This document shows positions 18,196 through 27,441 of a stretch of 64,000 nt of DNA, in pieces (the first letter of the stretch is position 1; the number at the start of each line of letters is the position of its first letter). The notes under the pieces are model-generated. The model worked only from the letters and a program-made list of their open reading frames with translations, did no database searches and was not told the DNA's origin. Source of the DNA: Candidatus Iainarchaeum sp. (GTDB lineage: Archaea; Iainarchaeota; Iainarchaeia; Iainarchaeales; 1-14-0-10-31-34); assembly GCA_017609625.1 (NCBI GenBank), contig JAFCDN010000001.1, positions 1-64,000 on the forward strand, in the 5' to 3' direction. Position numbers and translations under genes: made by a program.

Positions 18196-19128
18196 TTATA
18201 AAACCGAAAGAACTCCTGAAACAAGGGTTTTGAATACAAAAAACAATACTACTGAAGCAATAAAAATTACTGGAGCATATTTTATTCCTAATCTTGCTTT
18301 TCTTTCAGTCAGCACTCCAATAAAAATACTTGAAAGGATTGCGTTCCCAAAAAACAAAATCAAAGCCGTGTTCTGCATGAAATCAGGAGTTATTGTAATT
18401 TCCCCGCTTAAAAACCCTATTTCTAATGTTCCGCCTGAAATATTTGTTTCAGCATGAATTGAAGAAAGCATTACCAAAAACTGCACTGAAATTGACATCA
18501 ATAAAGGAGTTGCAATAACAATTACAAACAACACAAACAAAACATACATTTTTGTTCCTGAAAGCATTTCTTTTTTCAGTTCCATTGTGTCAGAAATGTC
18601 TTCTGCACTTGCTTCAAGCAGTTCAGCAAGTTTTCCTCCTGATTTAAGGCTTTGTGAAAAGAAAGAAACACTTTCTTTTAAGATTCTTGAATCAATTTTT
18701 GTTGACAATTCTTTAAGTGAATCTCTGAAAGATTCTATTCCCATACTTCTTGCTGTTATTACTCTCATTTCTTCATCTAATGGCCCGAATTCTTCTCTGC
18801 AGCTGTTCTTGCATGCATTAAACGGAGTCATTCCAGACCTTAAATTTGAAGCAACCAAAAGCAAAAAATCAGGCAAAACAGCTTCAACTCTTTTTCTCCT
18901 GTCGTCAATCTGGTATTCCAAATGCAGGTAATATAAAAACAAAGTCAAAAAGAAAAAAAAACTTCCCAAAACCAACCCAAAAATTATTTGAAGAACTGTT
19001 TCATTTAATTCAAAATACTGGCCTAAGCTTAAAGGAATCAACAATCCAACCAAAAAAAACAGCAGTGCAAGCAGTATTCTTTTTCCAGTCCATTCGTCTA
19101 TGTCTTCTTTTATTCCTCCGAACTCCAT
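18196..19128 (-). CDS. TadC/FlaJ-like membrane platform protein
   Basis: 310 aa with TM helices and cytoplasmic SGMTPFNACKNSCREEFGPLDEEMRVI...SLKSGGKLAELLEASAEDISD, typical T2SSF/TadC. Confidence 0.85.
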   Translation of the reverse strand: MEFGGIKEDIDEWTGKRILLALLFFLVGLLIPLSLGQYFELNETVLQIIFGLVLGSFFFFLTLFLYYLHLEYQIDDRRKRVEAVLPDFLLLVASNLRSGMTPFNACKNSCREEFGPLDEEMRVITARSMGIESFRDSLKELSTKIDSRILKESVSFFSQSLKSGGKLAELLEASAEDISDTMELKKEMLSGTKMYVLFVLFVIVIATPLLMSISVQFLVMLSSIHAETNISGGTLEIGFLSGEITITPDFMQNTALILFFGNAILSSIFIGVLTERKARLGIKYAPVIFIASVVLFFVFKTLVSGVLSVL

Positions 19129-19196
19129 TTTAACTGTGATTTTTTTTCTTTGTTCTTCGGGAACAAGTTCTGACAGCCTTTTTTGAATTAATTTTT

Positions 19197-20081
19197 TTAT
19201 GCTACCACCTTTGGTTTTCTGTTTTTAACAAATCCAATTAATACAACCTGAATCACAAAAGCAAAAGCTATTGTAAAAATCACATGAGTTTCTTCTATTC
19301 CTGTTCCCCCCATTGAAGAAAGGATTATAAGAAAAGTTATTCCCAGAGTAGGAATTGCTGCAGCCAAAAGCAGATACATTAAAATCCACAGATTCAATTC
19401 TGCTGCATAATTTTTTATTGCTCTCATCTGGTTTGCATTTAAAGTATGAATTGTTGTTTCTAATGCTCCTGCAACGCTTGCCCCGCTTTTAATTGAACTT
19501 ACAATCTGCCATGCAGCTTTTTTTAAGTATTCTGATTTTGTTCTTAAAGCCATTTTTTCTATTGCTTTTGCTTCTCCTGTGCCTGTTTCTATTTCTCTTA
19601 CAACACTTCCAAATTCTTTTGATACAACCCCGTAATCTGATTTTGCAGTGTTTTTTATTGCACTAAATAAAGGCACGCTGGATTTAACCTGAATAAGCAT
19701 TCCTTTTAATGCAAAAATCAAATTCTGGTCTATCCCAAAAGCAATTCTTTTAGAGATAATTCCCGGATAAACAATGTGCAGGAAAAAAAACAAAATAAAA
19801 AAAACCATTCCAATAACAATATTCAAAGGAAATGTACTTTCAATTACTCCGTCTCTTAAAAAAATCAGCAGAGTTCCAAGCAAAAAGAAAATTATTCCAT
19901 AAAACAATGCAGAAAGAAATGCTGCAGTCAAATACTCTTTTGCTTCAAGCTCTAATTCTGCTTTTTTTAAATCATATTTTATTCCGACAAAAATTTTTTT
20001 TAAAAAATCTCCAATAAAAAAAATCCTGTTGTTTAAGTTTTTTGCCTGCTCTATTGAAAGCAGCATGAATTTTACTCTCAT
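19197..20081 (-). CDS. TadB/FlaJ-like membrane platform protein
   Basis: 294 aa; VSKEFGSVVREIETGTGEAKAIEKMA...SSIKSGASVAGALETTIHTL, second T2SSF-type subunit. Confidence 0.83.
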   Translation of the reverse strand: MRVKFMLLSIEQAKNLNNRIFFIGDFLKKIFVGIKYDLKKAELELEAKEYLTAAFLSALFYGIIFFLLGTLLIFLRDGVIESTFPLNIVIGMVFFILFFFLHIVYPGIISKRIAFGIDQNLIFALKGMLIQVKSSVPLFSAIKNTAKSDYGVVSKEFGSVVREIETGTGEAKAIEKMALRTKSEYLKKAAWQIVSSIKSGASVAGALETTIHTLNANQMRAIKNYAAELNLWILMYLLLAAAIPTLGITFLIILSSMGGTGIEETHVIFTIAFAFVIQVVLIGFVKNRKPKVVA

Positions 20082-20086
20082 TTAAA

Positions 20087-21814
20087 TCACAATTTATCTA
20101 AATTCAGTTTTTTTTCTGCAGCTCTGAAAACATTATCCGGATTGCTGTAATAATGTTTCATTACTTCTCCTACTTTATTCACTTCATTTATTTTCTTTTC
20201 AACCATCCATTCCAGAATCTTTTTTCTTTGATCTAAATCTTCGTATATTTCCTGTTCAGTCAAGCCGGTATGCAGATTTAATTCCCCAAAAAACTTTGTT
20301 GGTTCATCTATTTTGTCCCAGGAATCTGTTCTTGGCGACCATCTGTAAATAGTGTTTGTTGCTACAGTGCCTTCATGCATTCCAATGTCTATTTCGCTTA
20401 ATTCCATTGTTCTTCTTTTGTTTGTTTTCCTGTCTCTGTATTGCACTAATACAAGATGTAATGCTTCCACTTCTAATGAAGGAATTTCTATTGGAGGTTC
20501 AGTTAATCTCCTGATTAACTGCCTTCCTGAATCAGCATGCATTGTAGAATAAACTGAATGCCCTGTGTGCATTGCCTCAAACAACACTTCAGCTTCTTTT
20601 TTTCTTCTCATTTCTCCTAAAATTATCCTGTCTGGCCTCATTCTCAAAGAAGACATCATTAAATCAAACATACTTACTTCTCCTAAACCTTCAGGGTTAG
20701 GATTTCTTGTGGTTAATGGAATCCAGTTCCATTTCAGATATTCCGGCAAAGTCAGTTCCCTTACATCTTCTATTGTAATTATTCTGTGATAGCTTGGAAT
20801 CATTGCGCATAAGGTATTCAAAGCAGAAGTTTTTCCTGAAGCAGTTGAACCTGCAATCATTAAGTTCATTTCATATTGTATTGCCATCCACAAAAAAGCA
20901 GCCATCTCTGAATTCATTGTATGTTTTTCCGGGGAAATAAAATCTGTTATAGTCCATGGTTTTCTTGCAAATTTTCTTATAGTAATTGTATTCCCTGAAG
21001 AAGATATAGGATAAAGCGTTGCATTAACCCTGTCTCCTGTAAGCAATTGTGCATCCAAAATTGGATTTAAGTTTGTTATTTCTCTTCCCATTTTTCTTGC
21101 AATCTGCCCTGCATAATTTTCAATCAGCTGTTCTGATTCCAGAGTCAAGTTTGTTTTTAACCAGCCAAATTCTCTGTGGTAAACTGCAATATTTGTTTTT
21201 GCAGAATTTATTGCAATCTCTTCAAGCAGGTTGTCTTTCATTAATAATTCCAGTTCTCCCATTCCATACATTTCGTGCAGTAAAATCCCTGCAAGTTTTT
21301 CAGTAACTTTTTTTTCTGTTTCAGGGAAATATTTCAGCAGAGTTTTGTTTACTGTTTGAACAAATTTTTCTCTTAATTTTTCGTTTGTTGAATCTCCTTC
21401 AATTGAAACTTCTTTTGCTATTTCTTCTTTTATTTCATCCAGAAAAGCTTCTGTTGCCTTGTCTACTTTGTCAAAATCCAATAAATAAAAAGGTCTTTTG
21501 CTGTCTTTTGGCTGCATTATTTTTGCTTTTGCTTTGTTTGTATCAGCAATTAATTCGTATTCCTGTAAAACTTTTTCTGCTTTTCTTGGAATATCTGGCT
21601 CTAATTTAACTTCTTTTTCTATTTTAATAAAAGGCTTTGATAAAACATTTGCCGGATACACTACATTTATTATTCCTGTTTTTTCCATTACTTTTGCAGT
21701 TAACTCCACTTTATTTTTATCCCACCATAATTCTCTTGATATCTCTTCAATTGAAGCTTTTTTATTTTTTTGCAGAAATTTTACTAACTCAAAAATCTTT
21801 GTTTTTAGAATCAT
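20087..21814 (-). CDS. Type II/IV secretion system ATPase (FlaI/TadA/PilT superfamily)
   Basis: 575 aa; Walker A IAGSTASGKTSALN; MRPDRIILGEMRRKKEAEVLFEAMHTGHSVYSTMHA. Confidence 0.93.
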   Translation of the reverse strand: MILKTKIFELVKFLQKNKKASIEEISRELWWDKNKVELTAKVMEKTGIINVVYPANVLSKPFIKIEKEVKLEPDIPRKAEKVLQEYELIADTNKAKAKIMQPKDSKRPFYLLDFDKVDKATEAFLDEIKEEIAKEVSIEGDSTNEKLREKFVQTVNKTLLKYFPETEKKVTEKLAGILLHEMYGMGELELLMKDNLLEEIAINSAKTNIAVYHREFGWLKTNLTLESEQLIENYAGQIARKMGREITNLNPILDAQLLTGDRVNATLYPISSSGNTITIRKFARKPWTITDFISPEKHTMNSEMAAFLWMAIQYEMNLMIAGSTASGKTSALNTLCAMIPSYHRIITIEDVRELTLPEYLKWNWIPLTTRNPNPEGLGEVSMFDLMMSSLRMRPDRIILGEMRRKKEAEVLFEAMHTGHSVYSTMHADSGRQLIRRLTEPPIEIPSLEVEALHLVLVQYRDRKTNKRRTMELSEIDIGMHEGTVATNTIYRWSPRTDSWDKIDEPTKFFGELNLHTGLTEQEIYEDLDQRKKILEWMVEKKINEVNKVGEVMKHYYSNPDNVFRAAEKKLNLDKL

Positions 21815-21932
21815 TTTTTTCTCCTTTCACCAATAATACTGTATTTTTATTAATAAACCTAACTTGCCTGTGCTGACTAATAGAATAGCTTAAAAAACAT
21901 TATTCTAAGGGTAATATTTTCAAGGTGATTAT

Positions 21933-22286
21933 ATGAAAGGATTTTTTAATAAAAAATTTGCTTTGCTGATTGTTTTTGCAGGATTAATTTTAATGGGAAC
22001 AAATTTTCTTCCGACAGAAACAACAAATGTTAAAGCAGTTTTAGAAAAAGATTTACAAGCAATTGAAGGGCCTACTTCGTTTTTAGCAGCAGAACCCTCC
22101 TGCAAGGTTTTTACTAATAATGGTTGTTATTGTAAAGGCACTTCATGTACCAAAAGTAATGGCGGTGGTTATATAGCTTGTGACGATGGCGATGCTAGTA
22201 CAGATCCAATGACTTGTGGAGATTCCTTAAAAGCAGGCGATAACTCTTGCTCTTGTGAACAGATGGCAATTCCTCCTGCTAATTAA
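21933..22286 (+). CDS. Secreted Cys-rich small protein
   Basis: 117 aa; N-terminal signal-like helix, then SCKVFTNNGCYCKGTSC...DDGDASTDPMTCGD...CSCEQ. Confidence 0.65.
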   Translation: MKGFFNKKFALLIVFAGLILMGTNFLPTETTNVKAVLEKDLQAIEGPTSFLAAEPSCKVFTNNGCYCKGTSCTKSNGGGYIACDDGDASTDPMTCGDSLKAGDNSCSCEQMAIPPAN

Positions 22287-22413
22287 TTGTTTTTCCATTC
22301 AAATTTTATTTGGTTTTCTAACCATTTCCTTTTTTATTTTTTTTCTTTTTATTATTCAACAGAAGCTTTTGGATTCAAAAACTTTTTTCAAAAAATACTT
22401 TGATGTTGCAGTG

Positions 22414-22468
22414 GTAATAATCCTTGCAATAGTAATCCTTGCAATAGTAATCCTTGCAGCGGTAATAA
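22414..22468. repeat. 15-bp tandem repeat (ccttgcaatagtaat, ~3 units)
   Basis: gtggtaataatccttgcaatagtaatccttgcaatagtaatccttgcagcggtaataat read directly. Confidence 0.9.
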
Positions 22469-22478
22469 TGACTAATTC

Positions 22479-23354
22479 TTAGTTTTTTTCAAATCCTTTT
22501 AACTCAAGAAGCGAATTTGAATTCAGGTCTGTTTGGTTATAATTTAACTCTGCATCCAAAAACGCTTTGAAAGAAACATCTGCATTTAAGGGATTCATTT
22601 CTCCTTTAAAAGAAAAATCAATTTCTTGCTGAGAAGAAGTTTTGTTTAAAACTCTTAATGCATTAACTTTGTTGCTGAAAGTTCCAATATGAATCTCTAT
22701 AATATCCTTTGGATTTTCAGAAAATCTTGCAGTAATTACATTATCAAATCCAGAGTTAATCTGCAATGTTTCGTGTTTTTCATTTAATATATTTTCATCA
22801 ACATAATTAAAGTTTACAGTTAAATCAGGGTTTGAAGTATCAAGGGTTTCTGTAACTTCGACAGAGCTTCCCTGAACAGTTAAATTCAAATCCATTGAAC
22901 TCAAATTAGTGTCTTTATTTCCTGCGTGAAAAAAAACTGATGTTTCTTCTGCATCAAACTCATACTCATAATTCAAGCCATTGCTGAAAACAATCGGAAT
23001 AATTCCTTGTGTTGAATCAAAATCTAATTCAATTACTGCATTGTTTATTGAAGAATAGCTTGTTTCAATAAAGTCTTTGAATTTATCCATTCTTTGTGCT
23101 TTATCAAAGCCTGCAGGAATTTTTTCCCTAAAAACCACTTCTAAATTGCTGTTTCTGTTTACTGAAATTTCTGTTCCAAGAATTTTGTTTACATCAAAAC
23201 CCAAGTCATCTTTTACAAACTCTAGTTTAGAATACTTCTGAATTTCTTTTACAGAAAAATTCCTTGAATTTACATTATCAAAATAAAACATTGAAAAAAA
23301 CAGCATTGAAGAAAGCAAAAGTATTGCACTAAAGCTCATTACATATCCTTTCAT
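22479..23354 (-). CDS. Membrane-anchored surface protein, pilus-cluster associated
   Basis: MKGYVMSFSAILLLSSMLFFSMFYFD N-terminal helix, beta-rich remainder; overlaps the next gene by 4 bp. Confidence 0.65.
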   Translation of the reverse strand: MKGYVMSFSAILLLSSMLFFSMFYFDNVNSRNFSVKEIQKYSKLEFVKDDLGFDVNKILGTEISVNRNSNLEVVFREKIPAGFDKAQRMDKFKDFIETSYSSINNAVIELDFDSTQGIIPIVFSNGLNYEYEFDAEETSVFFHAGNKDTNLSSMDLNLTVQGSSVEVTETLDTSNPDLTVNFNYVDENILNEKHETLQINSGFDNVITARFSENPKDIIEIHIGTFSNKVNALRVLNKTSSQQEIDFSFKGEMNPLNADVSFKAFLDAELNYNQTDLNSNSLLELKGFEKN

Positions 23355-23776
23355 TTTGCCACCTTAACCCAAGACTTTAGTTCAGCCCAATAAAATTTTT
23401 CATTTTTTGGGACAAAAAAACTTCTTTTAGTTGAAAGCACTGAACCAGTATTTTTTTTACACCCTTTTTTTGTCGCACTGCTGAATGCGCTTGAATCATC
23501 ATCAAAATCAAACACGCTTAACTCAAAACACAAATTTTTTGATGTTTTGTTCAGATACTTTCCCAGCTCTTTATTTTTGTTTTCCATTACTGCTTCTTCT
23601 AGTTTTCCGCTTTTCTCTAATACAGTTAAAACATCTTTTGATACTGCGCTTAATTTTTCATCAGCCAGAAAACCGTGTTTGCTTGCAGAAAAATGAGTTG
23701 AAATAGAAACAAGCATTGCAAAAGCAATAAGCAATGCAATCACTGCATCAATTGAAATAATAAACCCTTTTTTCAT
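23351..23776 (-). CDS. Pilin-like protein
   Basis: MKKGFIISIDAVIALLIAFAMLVSIS N-helix; tightly packed with neighbours. Confidence 0.6.
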   Translation of the reverse strand: MKKGFIISIDAVIALLIAFAMLVSISTHFSASKHGFLADEKLSAVSKDVLTVLEKSGKLEEAVMENKNKELGKYLNKTSKNLCFELSVFDFDDDSSAFSSATKKGCKKNTGSVLSTKRSFFVPKNEKFYWAELKSWVKVAK

Positions 23777-24273
23777 TTAAACACTCCTAAAATCAATTTT
23801 CTTTCAGCCCCATTTAGCAAAACATATCTTTCAACTATAACAGTATTTTCTGTTGAAGGAAAAGTCCCAAACTCTTTTACCGAACTTCCGTTTATTTCTG
23901 TTACTTTAAAATAAAATTCATATTTTGACAGCCCTAAAATTTCTTTTATTGTTTCATATTCTGTTGCATTTAAATCAACCAGTCTGTCAATTTTTTCTTC
24001 ATCTAAAACATTTCTTTCTTTTGCTATTCCAAGTGAATTCACATTCAAATCTGAAAGCAGTTCCCATGAATTTGGATCCCCTGAAGTTGAAACCAAGACT
24101 TCGCTTGCATTCAATGCTTTTTCCTGCATTTCAGAATAAAATTCCTCTTCATTTAATGAATTCTGAATCAAACCAAAACTCGTGCTTGAAACTACTAAAA
24201 TAAAAAGCAATACAGTAACTGCAACAATCAAGTCTGTAGTAAAAATCTGCCCTTTAGAGTTCTTCAACTTCAA
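23773..24273 (-). CDS. Pilin-like protein, class III-like N-terminus
   Basis: MKLKNSKGQIFTTDLIVAVTVLLFILVV. Confidence 0.65.
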   Translation of the reverse strand: MKLKNSKGQIFTTDLIVAVTVLLFILVVSSTSFGLIQNSLNEEEFYSEMQEKALNASEVLVSTSGDPNSWELLSDLNVNSLGIAKERNVLDEEKIDRLVDLNATEYETIKEILGLSKYEFYFKVTEINGSSVKEFGTFPSTENTVIVERYVLLNGAERKLILGVFK

Positions 24274-24637
24274 TCACTCCTTGATTATTCCGTATTTCTA
24301 TTGTACTTGCATTTGCTTTTGAAGTAAAATCAATGTTGTTTGTCAAAACACTTGAAGAAACAAACTGCCCTTGTGCATAATTTACTTTTAGATAATTTTC
24401 TTCAAACTCTAATTCAAAATCAAACTCTTTTGTTATTATTGTTTCACTTCCGTCTCCTGCAATATAAATTCCATTAACTCCTATTGCAACTTTTTGCATC
24501 AGAGTTTTTGCCTTTATTTTTTCTGAGTTAAAATTAATGTTTTCCTGCTGCTGGATTGAAACAAAAACAACCAGAGAAAACAAAGAAAAAAGAATAACCA
24601 GTGTAATTACAAATTCTGCTGTAACCTGTCCTTTCAT
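24254..24637 (-). CDS. Class III signal-peptide pilin-like protein
   Basis: MKGQVTAEFVITLVILFSLFSLVVFV. Confidence 0.7.
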   Translation of the reverse strand: MKGQVTAEFVITLVILFSLFSLVVFVSIQQQENINFNSEKIKAKTLMQKVAIGVNGIYIAGDGSETIITKEFDFELEFEENYLKVNYAQGQFVSSSVLTNNIDFTSKANASTIEIRNNQGVIEVEEL

Positions 24638-24648
24638 TTAAAATCACT

Positions 24649-27156
24649 TTAAGGTATTACCACTGCCCCGCCTTGGACTACATTTATATCATCAATGTAA
24701 AAATAATCTCTGCGGTTATTCATTCCTGCATCAAATGCAATCCAGAATTCGCCTGAAGGATTATAGCCGCTTAAATTAAATGAATAGAAATGATATTGGT
24801 TATCTGAGTCAGCAAAAGTGAATGTTTTAATTGTAGTCCAGTTTGTATGGTCAGATGAAACTCTTACATAAGCTCTGTCAAGGACTTCAAAGCCATTTAT
24901 TTTAGCCCAAAACTCTAATCTTGCATTTGGATAACTGCTTAAATCAACTGATCTTTCAGCATATCCTGTGTCTCTTCTTAACCTTAAATGATTTGGAGAA
25001 CTATGTGGTGTTTCTCTGTTTGTAATTGAAGTGTCGCCTAAATAATTCCATGGAGCAAGCCATCCAGTTCCAGAACTCCAGCTTGTGTCAGGGAAAGTGT
25101 GCTCTGCAATTACTACTGTCTCTAAAGACAATATTCTAATGCTTCTGTTTTCCCCGCTTGTGCCTGTATTAGAATTTTCAGAGTCATCTGTGCAAGTTAC
25201 ATCCCAAGTGTAATTTCCATTGCTTTCAAATGTTTTGCTGAAAGTCTGTGTAACTCCTTCTGCTATTGTATTATCTGTCTGGTCTACTGCTCCGTCAATT
25301 ATCAGTTCACAGAAAGCAATTCCTGATTCTGCATCAGTTACATTATATTCAAAGTCTATATCATAAGTTCCTGAAGTGTAGTTGTCAATTGGAGATTCTA
25401 ATGCAACAACAGGTGCAGTAATATTTGTTGAAATATTAATTGTCCTGCTCTCGCTTGCCCCGGTATTTGGAATAACATAATCGTCAGTGCATCTTACAGC
25501 CCAAACATAACTTCCATTTGAGCTGAATGTTTTGCTAAAGCTCTGAGTAACTCCTTCTGTAATTGATGTATCAGTCTGGTCTACTCCTCCATCAATCAAT
25601 AATTCACAGTTTGCTATTCCAGAGATTGCATCATTTACATTATACTCAAAAGTGACATCATAGCTTGTTGAACTATAACTATTTGCCGGGCTTTCCAAAG
25701 CAATAATCGGAGGATCTGAATCTGGAGTTCCAGCAGAATAATAAACTGGAGTAGTATAAGTGCTTCCATCTAAAAACTCAAATGTAATTCTGAAATATTC
25801 TCCATCGTCATTTACAACTGCATTAAATCTTAATCTGTTTCCTGAAGTATAATTTGTTGAAGTAGGAATACTAAAGTCTGTATTATCCATCCATTCTCCT
25901 GCGCCTGCATTTCCACTCCATTCTTCTGGGTTTCCATTAAATCTTACTCCTCTTAAAGTTGCATTATCTTGATCTGATTCATTCCAATCCCAAACAATAA
26001 TTCTTGAGATTACAATTGTTGCGCTTGAACTGGCATTTCCCATTGTCCAGTTTCTTAATCTTGTTCCAGCAATATTAAATGTTACAGTACTCCAGTCAAA
26101 GTAGAAATTGTCTGCCATTTCTGCAATGCTTACATCAAGTGAAATAAAATCTGAGTTTGTTCCGTCTGATGCAGTAACTGTTCCAGTGTCACTTGTCCCC
26201 CCAATTGGAACATTAATTGTTACAGTAATTTCTTGACAAGTGTTTCCTTCTAAAGAATCAATTGATGCAATCGGATCAACCCATTCTCCTGCATCTCCGC
26301 TTGAAGAAGTAAAAACAATGTTTGTCAGTTTTGAATCAGTTGTATTGCACACCTGAAAAGTGTTTGAATCACTTGTGCCAGCATCTATTGTCAGATTCCA
26401 AGAATCAGGAAAAATCATTAAAGGTTCTCCCCCGCCGCTTATAATAACTTCTACAGTTAATGGAACAACAATTCTTTTGCTTCCGTCAACTGTATCAATA
26501 TCAAAAACCAGTTCCCCAACATAATTTCCCACTGCAGTTGAACCAGAACTAAAATTCAAATTTATCCCATAACTTGAGCCAGTTCCAACAACAAAAGAAT
26601 TCTCACTTAAAGACAAAGAAACCTCTGAAGAACTCCAAGTACTTGTAACAGTTACTGTTGCATTTCCGCTTGTATTATTTATTATTTTAATGTTTTCTAT
26701 TGCTGTTGCATCCTGTGCTATAGTCGAATAAACACTTCCTTTGTCTGTTTCAATTTGAACATCTCCCACCAAAACATATCCTTCATAGGCAGTAATCCAG
26801 ATCCAATGCCCGCCTTGTTCTGTTGGAATACTTCCAGTTAATTCAACTTTTGCTTCAGAAATAATGTCTGTTCCATTTATGTTAAGCCTTACAGTATTAT
26901 TTGTTATTCCTGTTTTTGTTTTATCTATTCCTGAAGGGATTGAAACAAAAATCTGTTTTTTTGTTCCTGTTCCTGCAGAAAAAACTTCTTCTGCAGTTTT
27001 TGCAATTTTGTCTGCAGTATATTGTGCATCATAATTTGCTTTAGTCAAGTTCACTGTGTTGATTTCTTCATTTGATACAACAAGAATTATTCCAATTAAA
27101 ACCATTGAAACTGCAAGAATTACAAGCAGTTCAACTGACGCCTGTGCTTTATTCAT
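24649..27156 (-). CDS. Large class III signal-peptide adhesin-like surface protein
   Basis: 835 aa; MNKAQASVELLVILAVSM N-terminus; two homologous Ig-like repeats (ESPANSYSSTSYDVTFEYNVNDAISGIANCELLIDGG / ESPIDNYTSGTYDIDFEYNVTDAESGIAFCELIIDGA); jelly-roll-like C-terminus. Confidence 0.75.
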   Translation of the reverse strand: MNKAQASVELLVILAVSMVLIGIILVVSNEEINTVNLTKANYDAQYTADKIAKTAEEVFSAGTGTKKQIFVSIPSGIDKTKTGITNNTVRLNINGTDIISEAKVELTGSIPTEQGGHWIWITAYEGYVLVGDVQIETDKGSVYSTIAQDATAIENIKIINNTSGNATVTVTSTWSSSEVSLSLSENSFVVGTGSSYGINLNFSSGSTAVGNYVGELVFDIDTVDGSKRIVVPLTVEVIISGGGEPLMIFPDSWNLTIDAGTSDSNTFQVCNTTDSKLTNIVFTSSSGDAGEWVDPIASIDSLEGNTCQEITVTINVPIGGTSDTGTVTASDGTNSDFISLDVSIAEMADNFYFDWSTVTFNIAGTRLRNWTMGNASSSATIVISRIIVWDWNESDQDNATLRGVRFNGNPEEWSGNAGAGEWMDNTDFSIPTSTNYTSGNRLRFNAVVNDDGEYFRITFEFLDGSTYTTPVYYSAGTPDSDPPIIALESPANSYSSTSYDVTFEYNVNDAISGIANCELLIDGGVDQTDTSITEGVTQSFSKTFSSNGSYVWAVRCTDDYVIPNTGASESRTINISTNITAPVVALESPIDNYTSGTYDIDFEYNVTDAESGIAFCELIIDGAVDQTDNTIAEGVTQTFSKTFESNGNYTWDVTCTDDSENSNTGTSGENRSIRILSLETVVIAEHTFPDTSWSSGTGWLAPWNYLGDTSITNRETPHSSPNHLRLRRDTGYAERSVDLSSYPNARLEFWAKINGFEVLDRAYVRVSSDHTNWTTIKTFTFADSDNQYHFYSFNLSGYNPSGEFWIAFDAGMNNRRDYFYIDDINVVQGGAVVIP

Positions 27157-27207
27157 TTAACTCCTAATTTAATAATGAAAAGCCTTTATTATACTTTTTC
27201 TTTGAAA

Positions 27208-27432
27208 TCAGTAAAGCGTGCTCAAAGTTCTTTTTGCTTCCACATAAGTCCAAATTGTTGCGCCAAAAGAACACATTGAAATAAAATAGAAAACTAAAGC
27301 AGTCAAACTATAAGCTCTTGTTTGAGCCAGGATTCCTTCAATTAAAGTCACAAGCCCAAAGCTTATCAGTATAGCTCCGCTTAAAATAAAAAAAGCAGCT
27401 TTTAATCCCTGCTTTAACTCGTCTTTTTGCAT
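27208..27432 (-). CDS. Small two-helix membrane protein
   Basis: 74 aa with two hydrophobic segments, within the pilus-like block. Confidence 0.55.
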   Translation of the reverse strand: MQKDELKQGLKAAFFILSGAILISFGLVTLIEGILAQTRAYSLTALVFYFISMCSFGATIWTYVEAKRTLSTLY

Positions 27433-27441
27433 TCTACCAAC

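Noticed and set aside
22401-22403. TGA recoding (selenocysteine or other) linking the Cys-rich ORF to the NPCNS repeats
   Set aside because: A preceding TAA stop and a T-rich unconvincing linker intervene; TGA is used as an ordinary stop elsewhere in the window.
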